From Bradysia coprophila (taxonomy: Eukaryota > Arthropoda > Insecta > Diptera > Sciaridae), in the NCBI RefSeq assembly GCF_014529535.1, contig NW_023503372.1, positions 748,075 through 812,074 on the forward strand: a stretch of 64,000 nt of DNA, given 5' to 3'. Of this stretch, positions 12,856 through 24,008 are shown in pieces (the first letter of the stretch is position 1; each line of letters starts with the position of its first letter). Both the position numbers and the translations under genes were made by a program. The notes below the pieces were generated by a model that was given only the letters and a program-made list of their open reading frames with translations, searched no databases and was not told the DNA's origin.

Positions 12856-15800
12856 ATGCGGCTGTCGTATCTATGGATTTTCAATTTGTTCAGTGGTTGT
12901 TTCAATCTCAATTTGCCAGGCTTGGGACTGGTTGATTATTGCATATCAGAGTCTGAATTTTCAGTACCCTGCAAGGTATGTTACGTTAATCCATTCATCA
13001 TAAAATACATATCGTAATGCTCTATGTGTTCACTATTTCATTCCATATGTTAACGAACATAAATATTTTGTTGTTCTGTGGTGAAAATACAGAACAAACA
13101 TATTGTGCTGTGTCAGTAAATTAATGCTGATGATTGAGAAAATGTGCTTCCCTTTTATTTATATTGAAACCAATCGATGTTTACAATAGTTGACTGATTT
13201 TTGTTGCTTCGTGCTGTTTCAAATGTTGCATTTGCACAATAAATACACTCATCAGTGTTGGTTCGCAATAACGATTACGATTCCGGTATTTACCAGCTTA
13301 TCGTCTTCTGACAAACTGCAGAAAATTGTATAAAGTAAAACCTTATAAGTAAAAGATCAACTGCACTGCTTTCTTGTGGTTGAGAGAAAGAGCATGATTA
13401 CAGTTCAAAAATGTTAGAAAACAGGCTATTTCCTGTGTATTCAGTTTATGGAATAATAGTCTTTACGAATGGATACACTATACAGTTAGTAGCAAAGAAT
13501 ATGTTGAAACAAATAAAGTAAAATCTTTTACTTCATTTGTTTCAACATATTCTTTGATGTACGTAAGAAGGTTCCATTTTTTATTTTGAAGAGTTCGTAC
13601 TCGTCAAAATAAAAATTTTGAACCTCGAGCGTAATGTGCTATTATTTCTGTTGGCTGGAAATACTTATGAAGTAATAGATTCGATAGCTGTCCTAATTCT
13701 TACTTCAAAATTTAATACGTAAAAAGCAGTTCGTTAGCTATAGATTTTCCATATCAGTTTTTTGCTTGTTTTGCCGGTTTTTCACTAGTTTTTCAATTAT
13801 ATCTCTATATGTTTTCGCTCAAAAGTGGTGTGCGATATGTCAAATGAAAGGTATTGACGAGACGAATCGGAATATTTGAGTTTTAGGAAAATCGGATTTG
13901 TACAGACAACAGTAGCTATTGGCGATAAAGCAAGAAAAACTGCATATTTTCCTACTTTTCCCGTTTTCCTGCACCTCCTGGAACTATAAGCACTACACTA
14001 AACCATCAGCGAATCCCAATAAATGCGGAAAGCTACATTCAGGTGCAGCGTCATATTTCGTCTTGATGTAGCGCTAACGATTTCGCAATAGACTTGATGT
14101 AATGTGGTGAATGACATAATTCTTGGAAAAGTATTTCAACTCTGCGAAAATTCTTTTGAAATCGTAAGGCACACGAGCAATTTTGACACGATTGGATCGA
14201 CAATTATCCTGCGTTTTCCACTGTTTAGCCTGTGATGAATATCGAAATACAAGGTCGCAACCCATCAATCCCGATCCCATCAACGCAAAATCGCTAGTGT
14301 GTTTTTGGCCTAAGTGCCTAAGTTCCGAAGTTGTTTTGCTTTCAGTTACTGAACCTACTGAAATCTCTTCTATCTTCCACAGTCTTACGTTGATTTATAC
14401 GTCAATCGACTGAACTCGGAAAAGACACTCATTCCATACGAGTATCATCATTTCGACTTTTGTCCTACCGATGAATCGGACTCACCGATTGAGAATTTGG
14501 GTCAGATTGTATTTGGTGATCGAATTCGACCGGGTCCATACGCAATTGACTTTTTGAAGAATGAAACGTGCAAACAGGTATGAACAACTCAACAACACAA
14601 GGGCAAGTTTTGTTTTTTTTTTTTAGTTGAAAAATGTTTTATGGCCTAGGCATGTACACGACGATATCTTGGAGGCGATTTAGAAAGCGAAAAACGGTTG
14701 ACACCATTGATGCAAGGAATTAGTCTCAACTACCAACATAATTGGATTGTAGACAATTTACCAGTTGCTTTCTGTTATGAATTTTACGCACTACGACGAC
14801 CATATTGTAGTTATACTGGTTTTCCAATGGGATACCATCCGGAAAGTGTATGAGCTTGTTCTTCATTTTCTGCAATTTTCACCCAAAATTAATAGAAAAT
14901 TATATTCAGTCAGACGACAGTTATCCGATGAGTGCAAGGTATATGAAATCCGGCTTCTATTATCCATTCAATCATGTGGATTTGATCATTACCTATCAGA
15001 GCGGAACATCAGAAGAATGGGACACTGAATTTGGTGCGAATTTAGGTCGAATTATTTCAGTGAAAGTGCGACCGAGATCCATAAATCATCGTGATCCATA
15101 CAACTTGGATTGCAATGTCAATGCTGAACTATTGGCCATTCCGACGGAACCATTGGAGCAGGGCAGAAAATTGAATATCACTTACACATATTCCGTTACT
15201 TTCGTACGAGACAATTCGGATAAATGGTCATCACGCTGGGATTACATAGTGGACTCTTTGCCGTACACAAAAATTCAATGGTACAACATTCTCTGTTCAT
15301 TGGTTGTTGTTCTATTCCTCTCCGGAATGGTTGCATCGATCATGTTACGAACCATGCACAAAGATATTGAACGTTACAATCGACTGGACGTTCAACAAGA
15401 AATATTTGGATGGGTTTCGCTTCATGGCGACGTTTTTCGGCCACCGCGTTATGGAATGTTATTGGCTGTGTTGTTGGGATCAGGCATTCAGGTGTTCGGC
15501 ATGGCATTGGTTACATTTGTGTTTGCCGGCTTAGGATTGTTGTCGCCAGCGAATCGTGGCAGTTTGATGTCTTGTCTAATTCTTTCATTTGGTTTCCTTG
15601 GAACACCGGCTGGTTACATATCGGCGAGAATTTACAAGAGTTTCGGTGGCGACCAGTGTATGATCAGTGTGTTGTTAACGTCGACGTTGTGCCCCGGGTA
15701 GGACATACTTTTTCGTCAGAATCATCGTCAGATGATCTGAAAGTATTTACACCCTGTGTTTCATTTGCAGAATTGTCTTCAGTTTGACTTTAGCTATGAA

Positions 15801-16530
15801 TGCGATTTTGTGGATTAAGACCAGCTCAGGAGCTATTCCGATCAGCACCCTTTTCTCATTGTTGGGTCTTTGGCTCTGTGGTTCCGTGCCACTCACATTA
15901 CTTGGAGCATTCTTCGGATTTGGAAAGTCGGTAAGTAGAAAATCTGACTTCCTCTCTTTGTGCTTTTCTCACTTGGCTACTCTTCCCTTGTAGGTCCTTG
16001 AGCTTCCAGTTCAAACAAATGAAATTCCGCGCCAAATACCCAACAAATCGATTTGCATGCATCCGATTTCCGGCATTGTGATGGGTGGCATTTTGCCATT
16101 CATTTGCATTTACATTCAACTGTATTTCGCATTGAATTCCATCTGGGCCAGTCAAATGTACGACATCTTCGGTTTCCAATTTTCGATATTTCTGATCCTT
16201 GTCATCACTTGCTCGGAATCGACCATTTTACTTTGCTATTCGCATTTGCGCGCAGAAGATTATCGCTGGTGGTGGCGTTCGTTTTTGTCATCCGGTTTTA
16301 CGGCCGTTTATTTGTTCGGCTATTGTTGTCACTATTTTGTCACAAAGTTGGACGTACAGGATGTGGCGTCGACAATTTTGTATTTCGGTTACACGTTGAT
16401 CGTGGTGTTTTTGTTCTTTCTCATGACTGGAACCATCGGTTTTCTGGCTTGTTTGTGGTTTATACGAAAAGTTTACAGTCACATCGAAGTTGGAGAAAAA
16501 CAAAAAATCTCAGCAATTTACAAATCATGA
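12856..16530 (+). CDS. TM9SF2: TM9SF2-like nine-transmembrane endomembrane protein
   Basis: Six exons, all GT-AG and in phase: 12856-12975, 14383-14577, 14650-14847, 14910-15697, 15771-15930, 15994-16530; 665 residues, the usual family length. The ATG precedes a hydrophobic signal segment (RLSYLWIFNLF) and LPGLGLVDYC, matching the TM9SF2 start. The luminal domain has the family sequences IPYEYHHFDFC and NYQHNWIVDNLPVAFCY. The first membrane helix starts near residue 300, then HGDVFRPPR, LSPANRG, GTPAGY, IPRQIP and AEDYRWWWRSF. Family members help sort membrane proteins in the Golgi/endosomes. Normally they end in a KxD COPI-retrieval signal; here the same place reads KVYSHIEVGEKQ and the protein runs on to end in IYKS, so the signal is missing. 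Intron 1 is 1.4 kb and holds a hairpin; the others are 61-79 bp. Confidence 0.96.
13493..13556. repeat. Short foldback (64 bp) in TM9SF2 intron 1
   Basis: caaagaatatgttgaaac and its complement form two arms of about 31 bases with one mismatch and almost no loop. Read on either strand it would form a stable hairpin in the pre-mRNA. Confidence 0.85.
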
Positions 16531-16686
16531 ATGGACCTCGCGGTGTCAGAGTTTTTAATGTTCATTATGAATAACACCCCACGCCTGTTTGTAAAATTAA
16601 ATTGTAGCTTTTAAGAATCATCCGAATATAATAAAAAAAAATCAAGAAGCAAAACCTTCCGACCCTGATTTTATTGTACCCAGAGA

Positions 16687-16959
16687 CAAAGCACTGCTCC
16701 TAGCATTAACACTGAGTTAACAAGAGTCAAATTTGAACGCTTTAGTGATAATATCTGCCGCTTAAGATTGTGGGAATTGAATTTTCTGAGTCGTACAATC
16801 GAAACAAGCATGGCACTGCTTCTGGCAATAACATAGAAAATATTTGTAGGCTGATGAAATGCCATTATTTCTCTATGTTTCTTTCGTTGTCTCTTATTAC
16901 TGAAGACCTTTAAATTTGACGCTTGTTAATTCAGTTATAATGCTAGGAACAATGCTATG
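16687..16959. mobile_element. MITE of the GCACTGCTCCTAGCA family
   Basis: Left end CAAAGCACTGCTCCTAGCAT and right end atgctaggaacaatgctatg are imperfect inverted repeats. The interior shares ccgcttaagattg with the related element at 54170-54871. No target duplication is recognisable, so this is an old copy, 150 bp downstream of TM9SF2. Confidence 0.75.
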
Positions 16960-18321
16960 AAATAAGTAATCAATCTCTATAACCTACTGACTTCGTCAGC
17001 AGTGCAAACAAGTTGTACATGGTCTGACAATTTACAACGTACAGTTTCTTATCAACGATCCGACGGATCCGACGTTCGGTTAAAAATTTGTCTTGATAAT
17101 ATCTCCACGGAGGTTTCATCACTCCCAGTCGATAGACATGCTCTGATTTGAGTATATCTACATATAATACATGTCAGACTTTTTCAGTTTAGTGAAAAAC
17201 TTGCTCAAAAGAAATTGAATTGAAATATAAGTGCCAGTAGCTCTACAAATACTCGGTGGCACGTCTCATTCATTTTTTTCTAGCTGACAACGAGAGTTGG
17301 GGTCTAATAGCGAAAAATGAGTGTCCGTCATCCTTAACAGTTTTTTGACGCAATAATTTTAACAACCTAAAATGTGATACATATGTGATATATATTTGAT
17401 CACCCTAAATACCTAAAACCTGAAATACCTTAAAAAAAATAAAAATAAAAAAAATTCCACAAAAATCATTTGCGTTTTCAAAAATTTCGCGCACAATAAA
17501 AATCCATATCACCTTCATTCATTTGTTGTCATTGTATAAACGGCGGATGTAAGGAACGAATCCAACGTTTAAAAATCGGTCAACTTTTGCCTGGTATAGA
17601 GCCTTTGCCGCTACAAAATTAAGACATTTTTCACATTTTTCGCAATAATTTCGCATTATTCGACACATTTTCACTCTTAATTCACTGATATTAACCAATT
17701 TCAATGATAAAAACTCATAAAAACACAAAATATCAACGAATTTTAATCACATCATTTTGTACACAACAATGCACATGGAAGGTGAATTTGTCACATCAAG
17801 AAAAATGTACGGAATTTGGTGCGGTCAACTACACAAACATGGCATATTTTTGATGCAATGTTTTGACCACCATGTAATTAATCAAATATTAAATTTTAGA
17901 CGCTATTTATGTTAATAATATTAATTGTCGAACTACCTCAAAACACCAAAACTTTGTCCGGTAATAATTCTTTTGTCAATAAAAACCTTAAATTAGACCA
18001 CACCGATCTTACTATTTTCTTAAGAAATGTGCAACTTTGTACTGAGATGGTGCACTGGTTTCATTTTATGGTTGTATCAAATAAGTAAACATAATAATCG
18101 CATTATTTTCATGAAAAAATTAATCTTTAGGCTCTAAAGATTAATTATAACGTTCATTTGTAATTATTTTCCAAAACTGATAAATAATGTAGCTGGTCAG
18201 GAACACCTGCACGGTCAGCTATACCCCCGCTTACCTTATAGTAGGGCTCACTAGTTGAACAAAATACATTTTTTGGTGCATTTTGGTATAAAAGCGTGAA
18301 TTTTCTACCATTGATAAATAT
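16960..18321. other. Intergenic, no recognisable gene
   Basis: AT-rich sequence with no ORF of interest on either strand and no clear repeat structure. Confidence 0.6.
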
Positions 18322-18941
18322 ACATTTGGGGAATCAAAAACAATTAGGAGACTTTGAAAAAGTGACCTCTAGCGCCATCTACATCCGGTTGAAGTTTTCG
18401 ATGCAGAGGTAACTTTGATGAATTTCTGTGTAGCGGGAATCGAAGCTACGTAGGTGATATTGGTCTCAAACGAAAGCTAAGGGTTCAAAGTTTTTTTTTA
18501 GTGCAAAAAAATTTCATGAAATTTTCCAATTTTCCCGTAGTTTTACCGAATTTTCATAAAAATGATATTTTAAAACTGAGGTGAAACTTAAGTAATTTTT
18601 AAAATTGATTCAGAAAAGTTTTTTTTCTTCGCTATTATCGTTGCACATTCAGTTTCCAAACTTTTAACGATGAAAAAGTTTTTGGATGTTCCGCAGCAGT
18701 GGTAACTAGTTTCAGTTTTCATCGAAAATTTGATCCCTTTTGCATGGCGAATTTTTTTCGGCAAAATTTTTTTTCCCTTAGCTTTCGTTTGAGACCAATA
18801 TCACCTGCGTAGCTTCGATTCCCGCTACACAGAAATTCATCAAAGTTACCTCTGCATCGAAAACTTCAACCGGGTGTAGATGGCGCTAGAGGTCACTTTT
18901 TCAAAGTCTCCTAATCGTTTTGGAATCCCCAAATGATTTTT
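18322..18941. mobile_element. Foldback element, about 620 bp, 140-bp arms
   Basis: The left arm (from catttggggaatcaaaaaca through tcaaacgaaagctaaggg) is repeated inverted at about 18776-18941 with only scattered differences. The middle contains ttcaaagttttttttt and A/T-rich sequence that resembles the middle of the foldback element at 58544-59310, so the two look like one superfamily. No coding capacity. Confidence 0.85.
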
Positions 18942-21310
18942 TCTTTACAATTTTTTGTTTCAGTTATAGGGTGCCTAATTTTTTTTTTAAATCACATTTT
19001 GATTTTTCCATACAGATGTTGCGTTGGAAAATTAAAGAAAATAAAATTATTTAGAGCTACTCATACTTTTATCTATTTTTTGATTCTGTTCTGTGAACAA
19101 AAAAAATCATAAAAATTCAAACAGAAAATAAGGACAATTAGTACAATTAGTACAATAAGGACAAAATAAGGACAATTCTCGAAAAGTAGGAAAAATAAGG
19201 AAATAAGGACAAGAACGACCCCTGCTCTATGCACCAGCCAACAATACCACCACGACGCTGACAAAAGCATCTACTACACTTTCTTTTTCGAATTAATTTG
19301 AAAGGCCGAGACTGTAGGGAAATTCAATTAGTGTACCGAATGGTGGAATATATGCCTGTTAAGCGCTTCCGTATTTTTGATTCTCCTTTTCAGCAATGCA
19401 GACAAATGTTTTTAGCAAGTCCATGTCGGAACCGGCATCGCCTGATCTTTTTTTGTTTACTTTTAGTGGTAATCAGTGGTAATGATGTCTGAACATTTGA
19501 TGTTATTTAGCCGTTTGTCTATCATGTTATCGCACACCATGTCACCGTATTTGAGATTAAAGCGACAAATCTAAAAGATAAGAATTTTAATTGCTCTAGA
19601 AGGTAATTTCTAACGACATAAGATGATTCATTGGTATAAATGACTTCAACACCTTTTCTAAACTCAAGTTCTGAACAGCTATGCTGAGTAGACATAGTGG
19701 AACATTTAAGAAAACTAAGATCGGTTCAACAGTTATAAAATCTAAAAATTGTTTCACTAAACTTGTCTTCCGATTTGAATTACTTTGACGTCGCGCGGAA
19801 AACATTTCTTTTGCGTAAGAACGATCGACAGCGAATGACTGTTGTACAGCGGCTTTTAGAAAGTTACGCGTGGAGTTATCAATAAACTAATAAAGATAAA
19901 AAGTGATGGCAGAAACAAAAAGAACACATAGAAAAAAGTTGTTCCACAAAATTCCATCAATTCATCAATCAGTCGGAACGGATGGGGCTTGAATTTTATT
20001 TTCATGTAAGCTGGTCCAGCTTAGCTGGATGAAGTTTTCGCAAATTAATTCATAATTATTTGCTACAAATATTTATATATTCGTGTCAAATATATACATA
20101 TTTAAAGGAAATAATTATTGATTTTTTTCGTGAGGGAAAAATTCTTTTAAGAACACAATTTCACGCAAAAATTATCTCAGGTCCTAGATTACTAGTCCAA
20201 TAAAAACTCGAATTTTCGAACTGAAGAACATAGTGGACATAAGTCCACTATTAAGAAAAAAAGGGACTAAGGAAGCAAAATTTTCAAAAAAAAAATTTAG
20301 GGACTAAGGAACATTTTTGGGAGCTATGGCTCCCGGAAGTTTCCATACAAATGCCATATAAAAGCCAATTTGTATATTTCTGTGTGTGTGTTTCCAAGAA
20401 ATTGTATAATAGTGTTTGATGATGGTTGCGATGACTGATGGATGTTTTGGGAGTAGAATACTTGCGAAATGACCAAAAATGGAAAAGTGTTTCAGTTTTA
20501 TGTTTTTAGACTTTTTTCAAAATGTATGGCAGATGGAATATTGGTTTCTTCGGCAAAGTCTCAGAGTTTTGGGAGTAGAATACGGGCGAAATGACCAAAA
20601 CTGGAAAAGTGTTTCAGTTTGGATCAGTTTAACATGTTGCAATAATAAAATAGTGTCCCAATCCCATTCTTCAAATAATTATCACAAAATAAATAGAAAA
20701 TTCATTCATCCATTCAGATGCATTCACAATTGTCAATTTTTCGGTGACGGTCATTACTCTTAGTGTCACTGTTATAGGTGAAATTCACTGTTATCGGCGA
20801 AAATGCTGAATACCTCTAATAAAAATAGGTGTGGTATGGTATGGTAACTTAGGCGCCTCTTTTCAGGGGATGTTTTCTGTATACAAAATTTGTTTATCCT
20901 TTCATGGTAGTCTTTTAACCAGTACTGTCAGAACTTAGGCAAAACTACTATTTTTCAGAGGCCGCCGCGATCCGACCCGCACAGTATACAGCACGAACCA
21001 GTGAGATACTTCTAGTTACGATTTCTGTGATTTCCTAACTTTCGTATCCTTTTGGTTTTTTTTACGTTCGCGTTGATGTCACTTTTGTAATTTCACTTCA
21101 TTTCTCGTATGTATGTACGCTCGTACTTTGTTTGGTAACTTCTTTCATGTGCTATATTTTATAATGGTTCTTCCAACAGAAAATAGTAGAAATCATGTTA
21201 AGATTGTATTTGTTCTTTTAAACAAATAAAGAAAATTAAAAAAAAAAAACTACTATTTTTCATTGATATAACTTTATTATCCACCCAAATTTCCATAAAT
21301 TGCATAACTT
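18942..21310. other. Intergenic with low-complexity and short direct repeats
   Basis: About 19110-19220 holds degenerate repeats of aataaggaca/ttagtacaat. A 60-bp sequence (gttttgggagtagaatac...aaaagtgtttcagttt) occurs at about 20444-20510 and again at 20571-20630. The stretch at 20310-20390 (gggagctatggctcc..., catacaaatgccat) recurs in diverged form at about 34620-34700, which marks a dispersed repeat. No gene recognised. Confidence 0.6.
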
Positions 21311-21934
21311 CTATCTTCCCATCGCATCGTCCAGAATAGTTCGACCGGCGGGTATGGTAAAATGAACTTTCACCGTTAGACCATGAACTCCATTCGCTGT
21401 AATTTTACTCTTGTAGTAGTAATTTCCTACAGGAAGAAACTGGCCACCAAATACTTGAGCATTTAATGGCAAATTATCTACAGAAAAGTTACCGCTTAAC
21501 GGGCATTTCGTGGTCAAATTGGAGTATCCATTAATAAACTTAAAAAAAAAGTCCAAAAGTATGGACTTGTCGGTACCATCCATAAATTTACACCAATCAC
21601 TTCTTATGTTGATAGCAAATTGCCGATATCCTCCAGTGAAGTGATAATACATAGACGACTGAACTTCGATCGACTCGAAGGGAACCAATGTAAAACAATT
21701 TACTGTCAACAGTTTGGCAGTACGATTGTGAAATTTTGTTCTGCAGATCGTATTCTTGCATAAGGTCTTGTTAAATTCACATTCGACGTGATCGAAGTAC
21801 ATGTGATCCTGTGAACAATATTGCCGATATTACGTTTTGATGGATCAATATTCCAAGCCGAATACCATTAGGTTTGATAGTCCGTGTATTGTCATTGAAG
21901 ACAATGCAACACACAGTAATATCAAACGATACAT
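21311..21934 (-). CDS. DUF1091-family secreted protein
   Basis: Two exons, 21934-21866 and 21808-21311, joined in phase 0 across a 57-bp intron; 188 residues. Exon 1 is almost exactly a signal peptide (MYRLILLCVALSSMTIHG). The mature part has the spaced cysteines and the block WCKFMDG...FINGYSNLTTKCPLSGNFSVDNLP followed by FLPVGNYYY, the hallmark of the dipteran DUF1091 (DM8) family. Those proteins are usually small, secreted and often clustered; function is largely unknown and the fold is thought to resemble MD-2-related lipid-recognition domains. Here it stands alone. The start was chosen because the next in-frame ATG (21802) lacks a signal peptide. Confidence 0.85.
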
Positions 21935-22037
21935 TTCTACGAGATCTTTTGGGAATAACTTTTCTTTTATCTGAGCGTTGGCTATGTTTTACTATGAACT
22001 TTTAAGGTCGCTACTGACGCGAATGGGACAGCTCACT

Positions 22038-22370
22038 GAAAAAATTTATATTTAAAATTGTTTCGTAATGTGCTAGCTCGTTATTTCAACCACACATATC
22101 GGTAATTCAGATCAAAGATTTTTATCAAATGTTTCATGCGTAATTTTATAGAATTTGCCTCGTTCAGAAACTTGTGCATTTGTGGACAGTGCATTTGCTT
22201 TTTCATCATCAGTTAGCAGAACCTGGTCGTGCATTTACTTTTTCAACATCAATTAGCAGATGGCCATTTATAAAATTTGTATTTAAAATTGTTTCGTAAT
22301 GCGCGTTGGCTCATTATCTCAACCTCGCATATGGTTAATTCAGATCAAAGATTTTTATCAATTGTTTGAT
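22038..22370. repeat. Pair of 100-bp direct repeats
   Basis: About 22040-22140 and 22267-22370 share ttaaaattgtttcgtaatg and attcagatcaaagattttta in the same order and orientation. Between them, a gtgcattt...tttttca(t/a)catca segment is also duplicated. They lie just upstream of the DUF1091 gene (minus strand), so they could be duplicated upstream sequence. Confidence 0.75.
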
Positions 22371-22667
22371 TGAAATTTTGAACCTTTTGAATCAAAATGA
22401 GTAGTAGAACCTATGATAATACTAACTTGCTTGGCAGCTTGCCGGATTTTCTGTATGTAAAAACTGATCGTACTCTACCATCTAGACAAAGGCACAAGAA
22501 AGGTAGAGACATAAAACATTTCTGGTTTGACCAAGACTGTACACTTTGGAGAGGTCGCGCAGATCGTTATTTTATTAGATACTCGGGAAAAACCAGTTGT
22601 GCGAGTTGTGCGAAAGTGCCTCAAATCAATCGTCCAAAACAGATACTCAAAAAAAATTTCATGTAAG

Positions 22668-22716
22668 GGGCCGAAAACCAGAGAAAATTCTCAAAACTCC
22701 CTCATTTTCGGCCCCG
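22668..22716. repeat. Short inverted repeat (ggggccgaaaa/ttttcggcccc)
   Basis: Two 11-base arms flank about 25 bases. It splits two short plus-strand ORFs that have no recognisable similarity and are not called as genes. Confidence 0.6.
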
Positions 22717-23027
22717 ACACGATCTGTTATGTTGCATCCGTGACGTTTGGCGTGATAATGTTATTGGAAGTGTGTTGTTTAGTATTGAGTTTTGGCATGT
22801 GTTGCAACCATGTGTTCTTGCGGATTTGCGTTACCTTCAGTGTTTATATACTTTGGGAAAAACCACTTATTTTGCATATGGCATGTTCTTTTGTAATATT
22901 TTCGTGCATGGTATTTTTTCAATACAAAATAAAGATGTTTTAAACATTGGAAATTATTTAAAAACTATTTCTAATTGATAAATAAAGATGAATCTTCATA
23001 TTGAGACAAAAAAAATGTAAAGTATTA

Positions 23028-23147
23028 AGCTGCGAGCGCACTTACACCGTTTAGCTCTCCGTTTACGTTTTAACAATGGAAAGTGGGAGGAGCTTCCATT
23101 GTTCACTCGTAAACGGAGTGCTAAACGGCGTAAGTGCGCTCGCAGCC
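23028..23147. mobile_element. 120-bp MITE with TTA duplication
   Basis: The arms GCTGCGAGCGCACTTAC(A/G)CCG and the complement form a foldback, flanked on both sides by TTA (23025-23027, 23148-23150). A 3-bp TTA duplication fits PIF/Harbinger-type elements. The interior CCGTTTACG resembles the interior of the MITE at 56453. Confidence 0.8.
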
Positions 23148-23698
23148 TTATGAAAAAACTGCCAAGTACAACGAAATCAAGCGTCGTTCCGAACGTTTCT
23201 AAAATGAAAAAAAATTGTATGCAGGCATCGACGGCAAAGGTGTTTTCTTATGGTATCATAATAAAATGTGAACCATTACTTAATTTAAAAATTAAAAGAA
23301 GGGCAAAACTTCATTTTCATCACGTATTAAGTTAAATTTGATTGTGAAATAATTATAAAATAATTAAAAATATCACCGTTCCGAGCGTTTCATTAGTAAA
23401 AAATTTTAAAATGTCATACCGATAGTCAACAAGCTTTCGCACAAAACGCTCCTAAAGTGCATTAAATTGGTATACAAATATCGCGTTTTGCGCTATGTTA
23501 CATTAAATACAAAGGATTTATGACACCAAATACCGGTATCAACCAAAAATCCGCTACAAATTTCTGTAAAATACCGGTAACAAACAAAAATGTGGTGCGA
23601 ATACATTTTAGTAAGTTCTCACTGAGCGTGGAAACTGCCATATAAGTCGACTGCATATTTTGTGGTCGGCAAATTTGTCAAGAAATCAAATGATAAAA

Positions 23699-24008
23699 TT
23701 TTCAGTTTTTTACTTTTAAAGGGGTACAAAGATGGGTTTTAAAAATTCCGATTGTTTTTGGATGTTTGCTATTTAACTTCCTGCGACATTATCTCTCAAT
23801 CTATGACTTCGATTGGATTTGTTCTTTCACATTCGTTTTTTAATCCGTGTAGCTCGTTCGGGCTTATGCGTCTATCAAGAATCCATATGAACAAATTTTC
23901 AGTTTTTTACTTTTAAAGGTATACAAAGATGGCTTAAAAATTCCGATTATATTTTTGGTTGTTTGCTAACTTCCTGAGACATTATCTCTCAATCTATGAC
24001 TTCGATTT
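23699..24008. repeat. Direct repeat pair, about 110 bp each, 198 bp apart
   Basis: ttttcagttttttactttta... through cattatctctcaatctatga is present at 23699-23815 and again at 23897-24008 with small indels. Not coding. Confidence 0.8.

Noticed and set aside
16053..16574. 173-codon plus-strand ORF overlapping the last TM9SF2 exon
   Set aside because: Out-of-frame shadow of the strongly supported TM9SF2 exon.
22397..22943. Overlapping plus-strand ORFs of 89 and 138 codons
   Set aside because: Interrupted by an inverted repeat, with no recognisable domain and no promoter or splice context. The hydrophobic segment alone is not enough.
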